Below are positions 1 to 8,491 of a DNA stretch of 64,000 nucleotides, one piece after another. Every line of letters begins with the position of its first letter. Within the stretch, counting starts at the first letter, position 1. The position numbers and the translations under genes were made by a program. Below the pieces are notes generated by a model. It saw only the letters and a program-made list of their open reading frames with translations, searched no databases and was not told the origin of the DNA. This DNA is from Xylanimonas cellulosilytica DSM 15894 (GTDB lineage Bacteria; Actinomycetota; Actinomycetes; Actinomycetales; Cellulomonadaceae). The stretch is taken from NCBI RefSeq assembly GCF_000024965.1, contig NC_013530.1, positions 62,001 through 126,000 on the forward strand, given 5' to 3'.

Positions 1-1
1 C

Positions 2-244
2 GGCGTGTCAGGGGCACAGCGCGCCGCGGTGCTCCCTGGGCCTGACAGCGCAGAGGAGGAGAAGCTCGTCGGGCTGCCCACCGACGGCTCCCTCGCGCAC
101 GTGCGCGAGCTGCTCGCCCGCGTCGAGGCCACCGGCGTCGTGCCGACGTCGTGGAAGCTGCGCGAGCCCACGCTCGACGACGTCTTCCTCACCCTGACCG
201 GCCACGCGGCCACCACCCACGAGGACCAGGAGAAGGCCGCATGA
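2..244 (+). CDS. ABC exporter ATP-binding protein, C-terminal fragment (DrrA-like)
   Basis: The gene enters from the left edge, so only about 80 C-terminal residues are visible. The ending REPTLDDVFLTLTGH is the hallmark of the accessory C-terminal domain of DrrA-type (daunorubicin resistance) ATPases, where PTLDDVFL-LTG is conserved. Walker A, Walker B and the signature motif lie outside the window. The stop TGA at 242-244 overlaps the ATG of the next gene as ATGA, which indicates translational coupling to its membrane partner. The substrate cannot be told from sequence; this family exports drugs, lipids or polyketides. Family call is firm, function open. Confidence 0.8.
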   Translation, partial: GVSGAQRAAVLPGPDSAEEEKLVGLPTDGSLAHVRELLARVEATGVVPTSWKLREPTLDDVFLTLTGHAATTHEDQEKAA

Positions 245-1056
245 CCGCCCTCACCACCACCACGACCCCGATCGCGAGCCTGCGCGACACGCTCTCCGAC
301 GCGGGCACCATGATCGGCCGCGCGGTCCGCCTCGCGACGCGTGACGTCGACTCGATGATCACGGCGGTCGTGCTGCCGGTGATCATCCTGATGATGTTCA
401 CGTTCGTCTTCGGCGGCGCCATCGACGTCGGCGTGGACTTCGTCCAGTACGCCACGCCCGGCATCATCCTGCTGTGCGCCGGGTTCGGCGCCGCGAACAC
501 CGCGATGGCCGTGGAACAGGACATGGCGGGCGGGATGGTCGACCGGCTGCGCTCGCTACCCATGCGCCCGTGGACGTTCGTCCTGGGTCACGTCGTCGCC
601 TCGCTGGCCAAGACCCTGCTGACGACCGCCGTCGTGTTCGGCGTCGCCGTGGCGATCGGCTTCCGGCCGACGGCGGGCCTGCTCGGCTGGCTCGGCGCCG
701 TCGGGCTCATCCTGCTGTTCGTGCACGCCATCGCCTGGGCGGCCGCCTTCACCGGCATCATGGTCAGGTCGCCCGACGCCGCCGGCGGGTTCAGCTTCGT
801 GGTCATGTTCCTGCCGTACGTCTCCAGCGCGTTCGTGCCGGTGGAGACCATGCCGTCGTGGATGCGCGGTTTCGCGCAGCACCAGCCGGTGACGCCGGTC
901 ATCGAGTCGGTGCGCGGGCTGCTGGTCCCGGGCTCGCCCGGCGCCGTCGTCGGCAGCGAGCTCGGCTCGACGGCGCTGCTCGCCATCGTCTGGTGCGTCG
1001 GGATCGGCGCCGTGTTCGCGGTGGCCGCGGCGCTGGGGTTCCGCGCGCGACGCTGA
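241..1056 (+). CDS. ABC-2 type permease (DrrB-like), partner of the upstream ATPase
   Basis: Integral membrane protein of 271 residues with about six hydrophobic segments; the first is at roughly residues 40-62 (VVLPVIILMMFTFVFGG). A cytoplasmic N-terminus, a central MVDRLRSLPMRPW loop typical of ABC-2 permeases and a C-terminal PVTPVIESVRGLL segment fit DrrB/ABC2_membrane proteins. The ATG at 241 is preferred over upstream in-frame starts because it overlaps the ATPase stop (ATGA) and gives the usual family length. Together with the upstream ATPase it should form a two-gene exporter. A 67-bp palindrome 8 bases after the stop may end the transcript. Confidence 0.85.
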   Translation: MTALTTTTTPIASLRDTLSDAGTMIGRAVRLATRDVDSMITAVVLPVIILMMFTFVFGGAIDVGVDFVQYATPGIILLCAGFGAANTAMAVEQDMAGGMVDRLRSLPMRPWTFVLGHVVASLAKTLLTTAVVFGVAVAIGFRPTAGLLGWLGAVGLILLFVHAIAWAAAFTGIMVRSPDAAGGFSFVVMFLPYVSSAFVPVETMPSWMRGFAQHQPVTPVIESVRGLLVPGSPGAVVGSELGSTALLAIVWCVGIGAVFAVAAALGFRARR

Positions 1057-1063
1057 CCTCCCC

Positions 1064-1130
1064 CCGTTTGAACGTATCGCCCACTGTCGCTCTGGCCGCC
1101 AGAGCGACAGTGGGCGATACGTTCAAACGG
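1064..1130. repeat. 67-bp perfect palindrome between transport genes
   Basis: Arms of 33 bases at 1064-1096 and 1098-1130 are exact reverse complements around one central base (1097). The left arm begins CCGTTTGAACGTATCGCC. It can act as a rho-independent-type stem for the exporter operon, but the arms are far longer than a terminator needs and no T-tract follows, so a REP-like mobile palindrome is as likely. Confidence 0.8.
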
Positions 1131-1206
1131 AGTTGCGTCACGCCTGGTCACGGGTCACGGTGGGTGCGGCGGCGATGGTGCCGTCGCACCGACGCGTGGA
1201 GGGGAC

Positions 1207-2688
1207 ATGAGTCAGGGGACGCAGGGCACCGGCGGCGCGGTCGCCACCGAGAAGCTCGCAGGGCAGGCCGACCTCAAGCGGGTCATGGGCCCCAAGCTGC
1301 TCCTGCTGTTCATCGTCGGCGACATCCTCGGCACGGGTGTGTACGCCCTGACCGGGTCGGTGGCCGGGGAGGTCGGGGGCGCCGCCTGGGCGCCGTTCCT
1401 CATCGCGTTCGTCGTCGCGACGATCACCGCCTTCAGCTACCTGGAGCTCGTCACCAAGTACCCCGCCGCCGCGGGTGCCGCGCTGTACACGCACAAGGCG
1501 TTCGGCATCCACTTCATCACGTTCGTCGTCGCGTTCATGGTGATGTGCTCGGGCATCACCTCGGCGTCGACGGCGTCGAACGCGGTCGCGGGGTTCGTCT
1601 CCGACGCGTTCCGCCTCGACCTGGCCGCCGGCAGCGGCGGCCGGCTGGGGATCGCGCTCGGGTTCATGGTGCTGGTCGGCCTGATCAACCTGCGCGGCGT
1701 GGGGGAGAGCGTCAAGGCCAACGTGGTGCTCACGCTCGTCGAGCTCTCCGGCCTGCTGCTGGTCATCTTCGTGGGCCTGTGGGCGATGACGCAGGGCCGG
1801 GCCGACCTGTCCCGCGTCGTGGTGTTCGAGTCCTCCGACGACAAGTCCGTGTTCCTGGCGATCACCGCGGCGACGACGCTGGCTTTCTTCGCGATGGTCG
1901 GCTTCGAGGACTCGGTGAACATGGCCGAGGAGTGCCAGGACCCCGTGCGCGACTTCCCGCGCATGATGCTCACCGGCCTCTCGATCACCGGGGCGATCTA
2001 CGTGCTCGTGGCCATCTGCGCGGTGGCGCTCGTCCCGGTGGGCGACCTGACCGAGGCGTCGAAGGGATCCGCGCTGACCCAGGTGGTCGCGGCCGGGGCG
2101 CCCGGCCTGCCGTTCGACCGGATCTTCCCGTTCATCGGCATCTTCGCCGTCGCGAACTCGGCACTCATCAACATGCTGATGGCGTCCCGGCTGCTGTACG
2201 GGATGGCCAACCAGCGCGTGCTGCCGCCCGTGTTCGGGCGTGTGCACCCGTTCCGGCGCACGCCGTGGGTGTCGATCATCGTCACGACGCTCATCGCCGT
2301 CGGCCTCATCACCTACGTGGTGCGGGCCACCGCTTCCGAAGAGGGTGCCAGCTCCGTCGCCCTGCTCGGCGGTACGACGTCGCTGCTGCTGCTCGTGGTG
2401 TTCGCCGTCGTCAACGTGGCGCTCGTCGTGCTGCGCCGCCAACCGGTCGAGCACCGGCACTTCCGCACCTCGCTGCCGGTGGCGATCCTCGGCGCGATCA
2501 CCTGCGCGTTCCTGGCCGGGCCGTGGGCGCGGTCGGAGGCCCAGCAGCAGCAGTACACGATCGCGGGCGCGCTCGTCGCCGTCGGGATCGTGCTGTCGTT
2601 CTTCACGTACCTGTGGAACCGCGCCGTGCGGAACGAGCCGACGGAGTTCGACGACGTGGACCACCTGAAGGACGACGTCACGGGCTGA
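1207..2688 (+). CDS. APC-superfamily amino-acid permease
   Basis: A 493-residue protein with about twelve membrane segments, the normal length for amino acid-polyamine-organocation transporters. The first segment carries GDILGTGVYALTGSVAG, the glycine-rich unwound region of TM1 that binds the substrate amino group in this fold. A segment near residue 235 (AFFAMVGFEDSVNMAEEC) matches the conserved F-x-GFE-x-E stretch of TM6. A GAGGGG Shine-Dalgarno-like stretch lies just before ATG 1207. The gene stands alone between two palindromes, so no partner enzyme hints at the substrate; import of a cationic or branched amino acid or a polyamine by proton or cation coupling is the family role. Confidence 0.85.
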   Translation: MSQGTQGTGGAVATEKLAGQADLKRVMGPKLLLLFIVGDILGTGVYALTGSVAGEVGGAAWAPFLIAFVVATITAFSYLELVTKYPAAAGAALYTHKAFGIHFITFVVAFMVMCSGITSASTASNAVAGFVSDAFRLDLAAGSGGRLGIALGFMVLVGLINLRGVGESVKANVVLTLVELSGLLLVIFVGLWAMTQGRADLSRVVVFESSDDKSVFLAITAATTLAFFAMVGFEDSVNMAEECQDPVRDFPRMMLTGLSITGAIYVLVAICAVALVPVGDLTEASKGSALTQVVAAGAPGLPFDRIFPFIGIFAVANSALINMLMASRLLYGMANQRVLPPVFGRVHPFRRTPWVSIIVTTLIAVGLITYVVRATASEEGASSVALLGGTTSLLLLVVFAVVNVALVVLRRQPVEHRHFRTSLPVAILGAITCAFLAGPWARSEAQQQQYTIAGALVAVGIVLSFFTYLWNRAVRNEPTEFDDVDHLKDDVTG

Positions 2689-2722
2689 GCGGGCCCCGAG
2701 TGTGGTCGGAGCGTGCATTCGA

Positions 2723-2775
2723 GATCGGAACGTGCATCGGATCGCAAGTTCCCATCTCGTTCGCACGTTCCGATC
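2723..2775. terminator. Inverted repeat between convergent genes, likely bidirectional terminator
   Basis: Perfect 13-bp arms at 2723-2735 (GATCGGAACGTGC) and 2763-2775 enclose a 27-base spacer that itself can pair imperfectly with the arm flanks (GTTCCCATCTCG against CGAGATCGGAAC, one mismatch). It sits exactly between the permease stop (2688) and the convergent PspC stop (2783), so it can terminate both. Confidence 0.55.
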
Positions 2776-2782
2776 GGCGACG

Positions 2783-3109
2783 TCACGCCTGGGGCGGGGC
2801 GGGCGGGGCCGGGTACGGCTGGTAGGCCGGGGCCTGCTGGGCGGTGGCCTGCCGCTCCCAGAACTTCTGCTCGTCCGGGATGATGATCCAGGCCGCGACG
2901 TAGGCCAGGACCTGCGGGCCGGGCAGGAAGATCGACGCCACCGTGGCGAGGCGGACGATGTTGCGGTCCCAGCCGAAGCGGTCGGCGACGGCGGCGCACA
3001 CGCCACCGATCATCCGGCCGTCCGACGGACGGTAGAACGGCTTGCTCGGCGCGGGGGCCGGCATCGCGTAGGAGGGGTACGGGTTCGGGTTCGGGTTCTG
3101 CGTGCTCAT
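2783..3109 (-). CDS. PspC-domain membrane protein
   Basis: A 108-residue protein with a Pro/Asn-rich N-terminal tail (residues 2-23) followed by a PspC domain: PFYRPSDGRMIGGVCAAVAD and the W-x-RNIVRLATV helix, then a hydrophobic pair ending YVAAWIIIP. PspC-type proteins are membrane sensors of envelope stress, and in actinobacteria short single-domain forms are common and of unknown role. The ATG at 3109 is chosen because it starts immediately before the family domain and leaves a divergent promoter space of 184 bases to the LacI gene. The proline/glutamine-rich C-terminal tail is low complexity. Confidence 0.8.
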   Translation of the reverse strand: MSTQNPNPNPYPSYAMPAPAPSKPFYRPSDGRMIGGVCAAVADRFGWDRNIVRLATVASIFLPGPQVLAYVAAWIIIPDEQKFWERQATAQQAPAYQPYPAPPAPPQA

Positions 3110-3242
3110 GTCTCCACGATGCCGGGTGGCCGCGGTCCGCGGTATCGGGTGTGCCCCCGAATCGACCCTGGATCGGGACCCTGACGGCCCGGTGGCCCGG
3201 GGATCTGCGGACCAGGGGGCCGTGACGCAGGCCACGTAAGGG

Positions 3243-3285
3243 CTTGCGGACGTTTGCGCGCTTCTTGCGTGGCTCGGCGTACAAT
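3243..3285 (+). promoter_or_regulatory. Candidate LacI operator repeats and -10 box upstream of the LacI gene
   Basis: CTTGCG occurs at 3243-3248 and 3264-3269, with TTTGCG at 3253-3258, a spacing near one helical turn. A good -10 hexamer TACAAT lies at 3280-3285, only 8 bases before the ATG, so the transcript would start at or very near the start codon. The same CTTGCG motif recurs in the promoter of the alpha-glucosidase gene, suggesting a shared operator for the regulator encoded here. Confidence 0.45.
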
Positions 3286-3293
3286 CTGGAGTC

Positions 3294-4319
3294 ATGTCGA
3301 GACGTCTTGCCGAGGTTGCCGCCAAGGTCGGGGTCAGCGAAGCCACCGTGAGCCGCGTGCTCAACGGCAAGCCCGGGGTGTCCGAGGCGACGCGGGCCGC
3401 CGTGCTCACCGCGCTCGACGTCATGGGCTACGAGCGGCCCGTCAAGCTGCGCGGCGAACGCGGGCGCCTGGTCGGCCTGGTGCTGCCCGAGCTGGTCAAC
3501 CCGATCTTCCCGGCGTTCGCCGAGGTGGTGGGTGGTGCGCTCGCCCAGCAGGGGTACACCCCCGTGCTGTGCACGCGCTCCGCGGGCGGCGTCTCCGAGG
3601 CCGAGTACGTCGACCTGCTGCTCGCGCAGCAGGTCTCGGGCGTGATCTTCGCGGGCGGCTTCTACGCCGAGCGCGGCAAGGACCACGCGCACTACCGGCT
3701 GCTGCACCAGCGCGGCCTGCCCGTCGTCCTGATCAACGGGGCGATCGAGCAGCTCGACTTCGCGCGGGTCTCCTGCGACGACCTGGTGGCCGTCAACCTG
3801 GCCCTGAACCACGTGGCGTCGCTGGGCCACACCCGCATCGGGCTGTTGCTCGGCCCCGCCGACCACGTGCCGTCCGAGCGCAAGCTCGCGGCGGCCCGCG
3901 CGTGGTTCGGGCAGCGCGGCCTGACCCTGGACGAGAGCCTCGTCGTCCACTCGCAGTACTCGCTCGAGGCCGGGCAGGCGACGGCGAACCGTCTCATCGA
4001 GGGGGGTGCGACGGCGGTCGTCGCGGCCTCGGACCCGCTCGCCCTCGGTGCCGTCCGGGCGGCACGACGCGCCGGGCTGTCCGTGCCGCGCGACCTGTCC
4101 GTCGTCGGCTTCGACGACTCCGCGCTCATGAACCTCACGGACCCGGCCCTCACCACGGTGCGGCAGCCGATCGAGCCGATGGGTCGCGCTGCCGTGGACA
4201 TCCTGGCGGCGCTGGTGGCCGGCGAGGACGTGCCGCACGACGAGCTGCTGTTCGAGCCGGAGCTGGTGGTGCGCGGGTCGACGACGGTCGTCCCGCGCGC
4301 GTCCGCCGTCGCGTCGTAG
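3294..4319 (+). CDS. LacI-family transcriptional regulator of the alpha-glucoside operon
   Basis: A 341-residue repressor of standard LacI length. Residues 1-25 form the helix-turn-helix (RRLAEVAAKVGVSEATVSRVLNGK) and residues 28-48 the hinge; the rest is the periplasmic-binding-protein-like effector domain with VVGFDDSALMNLTDPALTTVRQP near the C-terminus. It lies 67 bases upstream of a GH13 alpha-glucosidase and a sugar ABC importer on the same strand, so it is most likely the maltose/alpha-glucoside repressor (MalR/AglR type) of this operon and of itself. The exact effector sugar is inferred from neighbours only. Little space for a leader suggests leaderless translation. Confidence 0.9.
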   Translation: MSRRLAEVAAKVGVSEATVSRVLNGKPGVSEATRAAVLTALDVMGYERPVKLRGERGRLVGLVLPELVNPIFPAFAEVVGGALAQQGYTPVLCTRSAGGVSEAEYVDLLLAQQVSGVIFAGGFYAERGKDHAHYRLLHQRGLPVVLINGAIEQLDFARVSCDDLVAVNLALNHVASLGHTRIGLLLGPADHVPSERKLAAARAWFGQRGLTLDESLVVHSQYSLEAGQATANRLIEGGATAVVAASDPLALGAVRAARRAGLSVPRDLSVVGFDDSALMNLTDPALTTVRQPIEPMGRAAVDILAALVAGEDVPHDELLFEPELVVRGSTTVVPRASAVAS

Positions 4320-4350
4320 GTGACGATTCGGTCACGGCGGTTGTCGAGTT

Positions 4351-4380
4351 CTTGCGTACTTGTTGTCGCGTGCTTACGCT
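4351..4380 (+). promoter_or_regulatory. Promoter with overlapping CTTGCG motif for the alpha-glucosidase operon
   Basis: A -35 box TTGCGT at 4352-4357 and a -10 box TACGCT at 4375-4380 are separated by 17 bases. The ATG at 4387 lies 6 bases after the -10, and no Shine-Dalgarno sequence is visible, so a leaderless transcript is predicted. CTTGCG (4351-4356), CTTGTT (4359-4364) and CTTACG (4373-4378) overlap the promoter and could be repressor contact sites. Confidence 0.5.
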
Positions 4381-4386
4381 CGCGGC

Positions 4387-6048
4387 ATGACGACGTCGTC
4401 ACCCTCCGCTCCCGACCCGCACGCCTGGTGGCGCCACGCGGTGATCTACCAGATCTACCCGCGCAGCTTCGCCGACGGGAACGGTGACGGCACGGGCGAC
4501 CTTGCCGGGGTGCGTGGCCGCCTTCCGTACCTCAAGGAGCTCGGCGTCGACGCCGTCTGGTTCACGCCCTGGTACGTCTCCCCGCTCGCCGACGGCGGCT
4601 ACGACGTCGCCGACTACCGCGCGATCGATCCCCAGTTCGGCACCCTCGCGGAGGCCGAGGCGCTCATCACGGAGGCCGCCGCACTGGGCATCCGGACGAT
4701 CATCGACGTCGTCCCCAACCACGTCTCCTCCGCGCACGCCTGGTTCCAGGCCGCCCTGGCGTCCGAGCCCGGCTCCCCGGAGCGGGCCCGCTTCTGGTTC
4801 CACGACGGCCTGGGCCCCGACGGCTCCGGCATGCCCACCCACTGGCAGTCCAGCTTCCAGGGCACGACGTGGACCCGCACGACCCGCCCGGACGGCACGC
4901 CTGGCCAGTGGTACCTGCACCTGTTCACGCCCGAGCAGCCCGATCTCAACTGGGAGAACCCGGACGTCCGTCAGGAGCACCTCGACGTGCTGCGGTTCTG
5001 GTTCGACCGCGGGGCCGCCGGCGTCCGCATCGACTCCGCGGCGCTGCCGGTCAAGGACCGCGCGCTGCCCGAGGTGCCCGAGATCCACGGCCCGGGCGAG
5101 CACCCGCACCTGGACCGCGACGAGCTGCACGACATCTACCGCACGTGGCGGGCCGTGGCCGACGGCTACGACGACCCGCGGATCCTGGTGGGCGAGGTGT
5201 GGCTGCCGGACGCGGAGCGGTTCGCGCAGTACCTGCGCCCCGACGAGATGCACACGGCGTTCAACTTCGACTTCATGGTGCGCCCCTGGGCCGCCGCCGC
5301 GATGCGCGAGTCCATCGACACCACGCTCGCCGCGCACGCCCCGGTGGACGCGCCCGCCACCTGGGTGCTGTCCAACCACGACATCACGCGCCCCGTGACC
5401 CGGTACGGCCGCGAGGACTCGTCGTTCGACTTCGCGCGCAAGCGGTTCGGCATCCCCACCGACGTCGCCGTCGGCACGCGGCGGGCCCGTGCGGCCGCCC
5501 TGCTCACGGGAGCGCTGCCGGGCGCCCTGTACGTCTACCAGGGCGACGAGCTCGGCCTGCCCGAGGTCGAGGACCTGCCGCTCGACGTGCTCCAGGACCC
5601 GATGCACTTCCGCTCGAACGGCGTCGACCCCGGCCGCGACGGCTGCCGCGTGCCGCTGCCGTGGAACCGCTCCGGGGCCTCGTACGGGTTCGGTCCGGAG
5701 CGCCCGGGCTCGGACCGCGCCGAGAAGCCCTGGTTGCCCCAGCCGGTCTGGTGGGGCGAGTACGCCGTCGAGGCCCAGGAGCACGATCCCGCCTCGATGC
5801 TGACGCTCTACCGCACGATGCTGCGCCTGCGGCGCAGCCTGCCCGACCTGGCCGCCGGCGCCTTCACCTGGATCGAGGACGCCGGCGCCGACGTCCTCGC
5901 CTTCCGTCGCGGCGCGGGCTTCGCCTGCGTCGTCAACCTCGGTGCCACGCCCGCCGCACGGCCCGACGGCGAGATGCTCCTCGCCAGCGGGCCGCTCGCC
6001 CCGGACGGCGCGGTGCCGCACGACACCGCCGTCTGGCTCCGGCTCTGA
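4387..6048 (+). CDS. GH13 alpha-glucosidase / oligo-1,6-glucosidase-type enzyme
   Basis: A 553-residue cytoplasmic glycoside hydrolase with all GH13 landmarks: VIYQIYPRSF at the start, DVVPNH (region I), GVRIDSAA with the nucleophile Asp (region II), ILVGEVW with the acid/base Glu (region III) and LSNHDITR with the transition-state Asp (region IV). The absence of a signal peptide and the short loop set fit an intracellular alpha-glucosidase acting on maltose, isomaltose, trehalose-like or sucrose-type sugars after import. The next genes encode the importer. ATG 4387 is favoured over an upstream TTG (4360) because it sits at the predicted transcription start and the family N-terminus begins soon after. 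Confidence 0.9.
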   Translation: MTTSSPSAPDPHAWWRHAVIYQIYPRSFADGNGDGTGDLAGVRGRLPYLKELGVDAVWFTPWYVSPLADGGYDVADYRAIDPQFGTLAEAEALITEAAALGIRTIIDVVPNHVSSAHAWFQAALASEPGSPERARFWFHDGLGPDGSGMPTHWQSSFQGTTWTRTTRPDGTPGQWYLHLFTPEQPDLNWENPDVRQEHLDVLRFWFDRGAAGVRIDSAALPVKDRALPEVPEIHGPGEHPHLDRDELHDIYRTWRAVADGYDDPRILVGEVWLPDAERFAQYLRPDEMHTAFNFDFMVRPWAAAAMRESIDTTLAAHAPVDAPATWVLSNHDITRPVTRYGREDSSFDFARKRFGIPTDVAVGTRRARAAALLTGALPGALYVYQGDELGLPEVEDLPLDVLQDPMHFRSNGVDPGRDGCRVPLPWNRSGASYGFGPERPGSDRAEKPWLPQPVWWGEYAVEAQEHDPASMLTLYRTMLRLRRSLPDLAAGAFTWIEDAGADVLAFRRGAGFACVVNLGATPAARPDGEMLLASGPLAPDGAVPHDTAVWLRL

Positions 6049-6102
6049 TCCCCGACCATCCCGAGCCTCCACCAGAGTTCGACCCAGTCACGAGGAGAGA
6101 CG

Positions 6103-7530
6103 ATGAAGTCCACCCACCGCGCTGCGGCCTTCGGCCTCGCCGGAGCCCTTGCGCTCAGCCTCACCGCCTGCTCGTCAGGCAGCTCCGCCAACGACGGCGG
6201 CGACGCCGGCTCGACCGACGGCACCGGCGACGGCTCCGGCGAGGTCGCCCAGACGACGCTGCGCGTCGTGTCCCTGCTGCCCGGATCCGAGCAGGCCGCC
6301 ATCGACGCGTTCAACGCGCAGGTCGCCGAGTTCGAGGCCGCCAACCCCGGCATCGACGTCGTGCCCGAGGAGTACGAGTGGAAGGCGACGACGTTCGCCG
6401 CCCAGCTCGCCGGCGGCACGCTGCCGGACGTCTTCGAGATCCCGTTCACGGACGCCCAGACGCTCATCGCCAACGGCCAGCTCTCCGACCTGGACGCGCA
6501 GTTCCGCACGCTGCCCTACGCCGACCGGTTCAACCCGGCCATCGTCGCCGTCGGCACGGGCGCGGACGGTCACGTCTACGCCGTCCCGGCCAAGAACGTC
6601 TACGGCGTCGGGCTGCACTACAACCGTGCCCTCTTCGAGTCCGCAGGACTCGACCCCGACGACCCGCCGACGACGTGGGACGAGGTCGCCGAGTACGCGA
6701 AGAAGATCGCCGACGCCAACCCCGGCGTGGCGGGCTACATGCAGATGTCGCAGAACAACACGGGCGGCTGGCAGCTCACCGTGCAGACGTACTCGCGCGG
6801 CGGCCGGGTCCAGGCGCTCAGCGACGACGGCGCGACGGCGACCTCGACGATCAACAACCCCGCGACCGTCGAGGCCCTGGAGTGGCTCCAGGCGATGCGG
6901 TGGGAGGACAACTCGCTCGGGTCCAACTTCCTGCTCGACTGGGGCACGATCAACGAGGCGTTCGCCGCCGGCCAGGTGGCCATGTTCACGTCGGGCTCCG
7001 ACGTGTACACCTCGATGATCCAGTCGAACGGCCTGGACCCCGCCGTCTACGGCCTGGCCGCGCTGCCGCTGGGCGACTCTCCCGACGTCGGGGTGCTCTC
7101 CGGCGGCACGCTCGCCGCCGTGCCCGCCGGGGTGGACGACGCCGTCAAGGACGCCGCCATCGCGTGGATCGACTTCTTCTACACCGCGAAGCTGGTCGAC
7201 GAGGCCCGCGCCGTCGCCGACGCCGAGACGCTCGTCAAGGACAACCAGCCGGTGGGCACCCCGGTGCTCCCCATGTTCGGCCGGGACCAGTGGGAGCAGA
7301 ACCAGGAGTGGATCAAGGACTACGTCAACGTCCCGCTCGACCAGATGCAGTCGTACATCGACTCGATGTTCGACCTGCCGCTGGTCAACGAGCCGGCGCG
7401 CCGGACGCAGGACGTGTACGCGCTCCTGGACCCGATCGTCCAGGCCGTGCTCACCGACCAGAACGCCGACATCGACCAGCTCCTGACCGACGCCGACACG
7501 CAGGCCCAGGCGCTCCTCGACCAGGAGTGA
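6103..7530 (+). CDS. Sugar ABC transporter substrate-binding lipoprotein
   Basis: A 475-residue extracellular solute-binding protein. A signal peptide ends in the lipobox LTAC at residues 20-23, followed by a Ser/Gly/Asp-rich linker, so it is anchored by a lipidated Cys. The mature part has the family 1 fold signature (F-x-A-x-NPGIDVVPEEYEW, LPDVFEIPF, VYAVPAKNVYGVGLHYN). A GAGGAGAG ribosome-binding site precedes ATG 6103. It lies between the alpha-glucosidase and two permeases of the same operon, so maltose/maltodextrin or another alpha-glucoside is the likely ligand. Confidence 0.92.
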   Translation: MKSTHRAAAFGLAGALALSLTACSSGSSANDGGDAGSTDGTGDGSGEVAQTTLRVVSLLPGSEQAAIDAFNAQVAEFEAANPGIDVVPEEYEWKATTFAAQLAGGTLPDVFEIPFTDAQTLIANGQLSDLDAQFRTLPYADRFNPAIVAVGTGADGHVYAVPAKNVYGVGLHYNRALFESAGLDPDDPPTTWDEVAEYAKKIADANPGVAGYMQMSQNNTGGWQLTVQTYSRGGRVQALSDDGATATSTINNPATVEALEWLQAMRWEDNSLGSNFLLDWGTINEAFAAGQVAMFTSGSDVYTSMIQSNGLDPAVYGLAALPLGDSPDVGVLSGGTLAAVPAGVDDAVKDAAIAWIDFFYTAKLVDEARAVADAETLVKDNQPVGTPVLPMFGRDQWEQNQEWIKDYVNVPLDQMQSYIDSMFDLPLVNEPARRTQDVYALLDPIVQAVLTDQNADIDQLLTDADTQAQALLDQE

Positions 7531-7537
7531 CGCTGCC

Positions 7538-8491
7538 GTGACCCAGTTGACCGACACCCCCGTGCCGGTCGCGGCCCGCCCGCGCCGGACCCCCGCTGCC
7601 GCCCTGGTGGCGTGGGTCCGGCGCGGTGGACCGCACCACCTCGTGTTCTTCCTGCCGGTGCTCGTCATCTTCGGCGTCTTCTCGTGGATCCCGATCGCCC
7701 GGTCGGTGGTCATGAGCTTCCAGAAGACCAACCTGGTGGCGCCCCCGCAGTGGGTGGGCTGGGACAACTTCCAGTTCGTGCTCAGCGACCCCCTGCTCGG
7801 CACGGCGGTGCGGAACACGCTGTGGTTCGCCGTCCTCGCGCTGGTCATCGGCTACCCGCTGCCGCTGCTGGCCGCCGTGCTGATGAGCGAGGTGCGCCGG
7901 GCCAAGGGCCTGTACTCGGCCCTGGCGTACCTGCCCGTCGTCGTTCCGCCCGTCGTGTCGGTGCTGCTGTGGCGCGTGTTCTACAACGCTTCGCCGTCCG
8001 GCGTCTTCAACACCATCCTCGGCTGGGTGGGGCTCGGTCCCTTCCCCTGGATCCAGGACCAGACCTGGGCCATGCCGTCGCTCGTCCTCGCGGCCACCTG
8101 GGCCGGCGCGGGCGGCACCGTGATCATCTACCTCGCCGCCCTGCTGTCCGTCCCGCCGGAGCTGTACGACGCCGCGGAGGTCGACGGCGCCGGCGTCTGG
8201 CGCAAGGTCTGGCACGTGACGATGCCGCAGCTGCGCGGCGTCCTGTTCATCACGCTGATCCTGCAGATCATCGCGACGGCCCAGGTGTTCCTCGAGCCGT
8301 ACCTGTTCACCGGCGGCGGCCCGGCCAACGCGACCCTGACGGTGCTGCTGCTCATCTACCGCTACGCGTTCCAGAGCTCGCTGGGCGGCAACTACGGCGC
8401 CGCGACAGCCCTGTCGCTCATGCTCGCCGTGGTGCTCGCGCTGTTCTCCCTGCTGTACTTCCGACTCACCAAGCGCTGGAGCCAGGGATGA
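7538..8491 (+). CDS. Sugar ABC transporter permease, MalF/UgpA type
   Basis: A 317-residue inner-membrane protein with six predicted segments after a cytoplasmic N-terminal tail. The EAA loop appears as ELYDAAEVDGAGVWRKVWHVTMPQLR, where the ATPase docks. The GTG start at 7538 follows the binding-protein stop by 7 bases, and the stop overlaps the next permease as ATGA. No ATP-binding gene is present in the operon; many actinobacterial sugar importers share a distant MsiK-type ATPase, which is presumed here. Confidence 0.9.
   Translation: MTQLTDTPVPVAARPRRTPAAALVAWVRRGGPHHLVFFLPVLVIFGVFSWIPIARSVVMSFQKTNLVAPPQWVGWDNFQFVLSDPLLGTAVRNTLWFAVLALVIGYPLPLLAAVLMSEVRRAKGLYSALAYLPVVVPPVVSVLLWRVFYNASPSGVFNTILGWVGLGPFPWIQDQTWAMPSLVLAATWAGAGGTVIIYLAALLSVPPELYDAAEVDGAGVWRKVWHVTMPQLRGVLFITLILQIIATAQVFLEPYLFTGGGPANATLTVLLLIYRYAFQSSLGGNYGAATALSLMLAVVLALFSLLYFRLTKRWSQG

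Noticed and set aside
474-2825. Long open frame (783 codons) across the permease and APC genes
   Set aside because: Arg/Gly-rich shadow of GC-rich coding in another frame; it crosses a palindrome and two real genes with clear families.
4869-7541. Long open frame (890 codons) over the glucosidase and binding protein
   Set aside because: Composition is that of an out-of-frame high-GC shadow; both underlying genes have full motifs.
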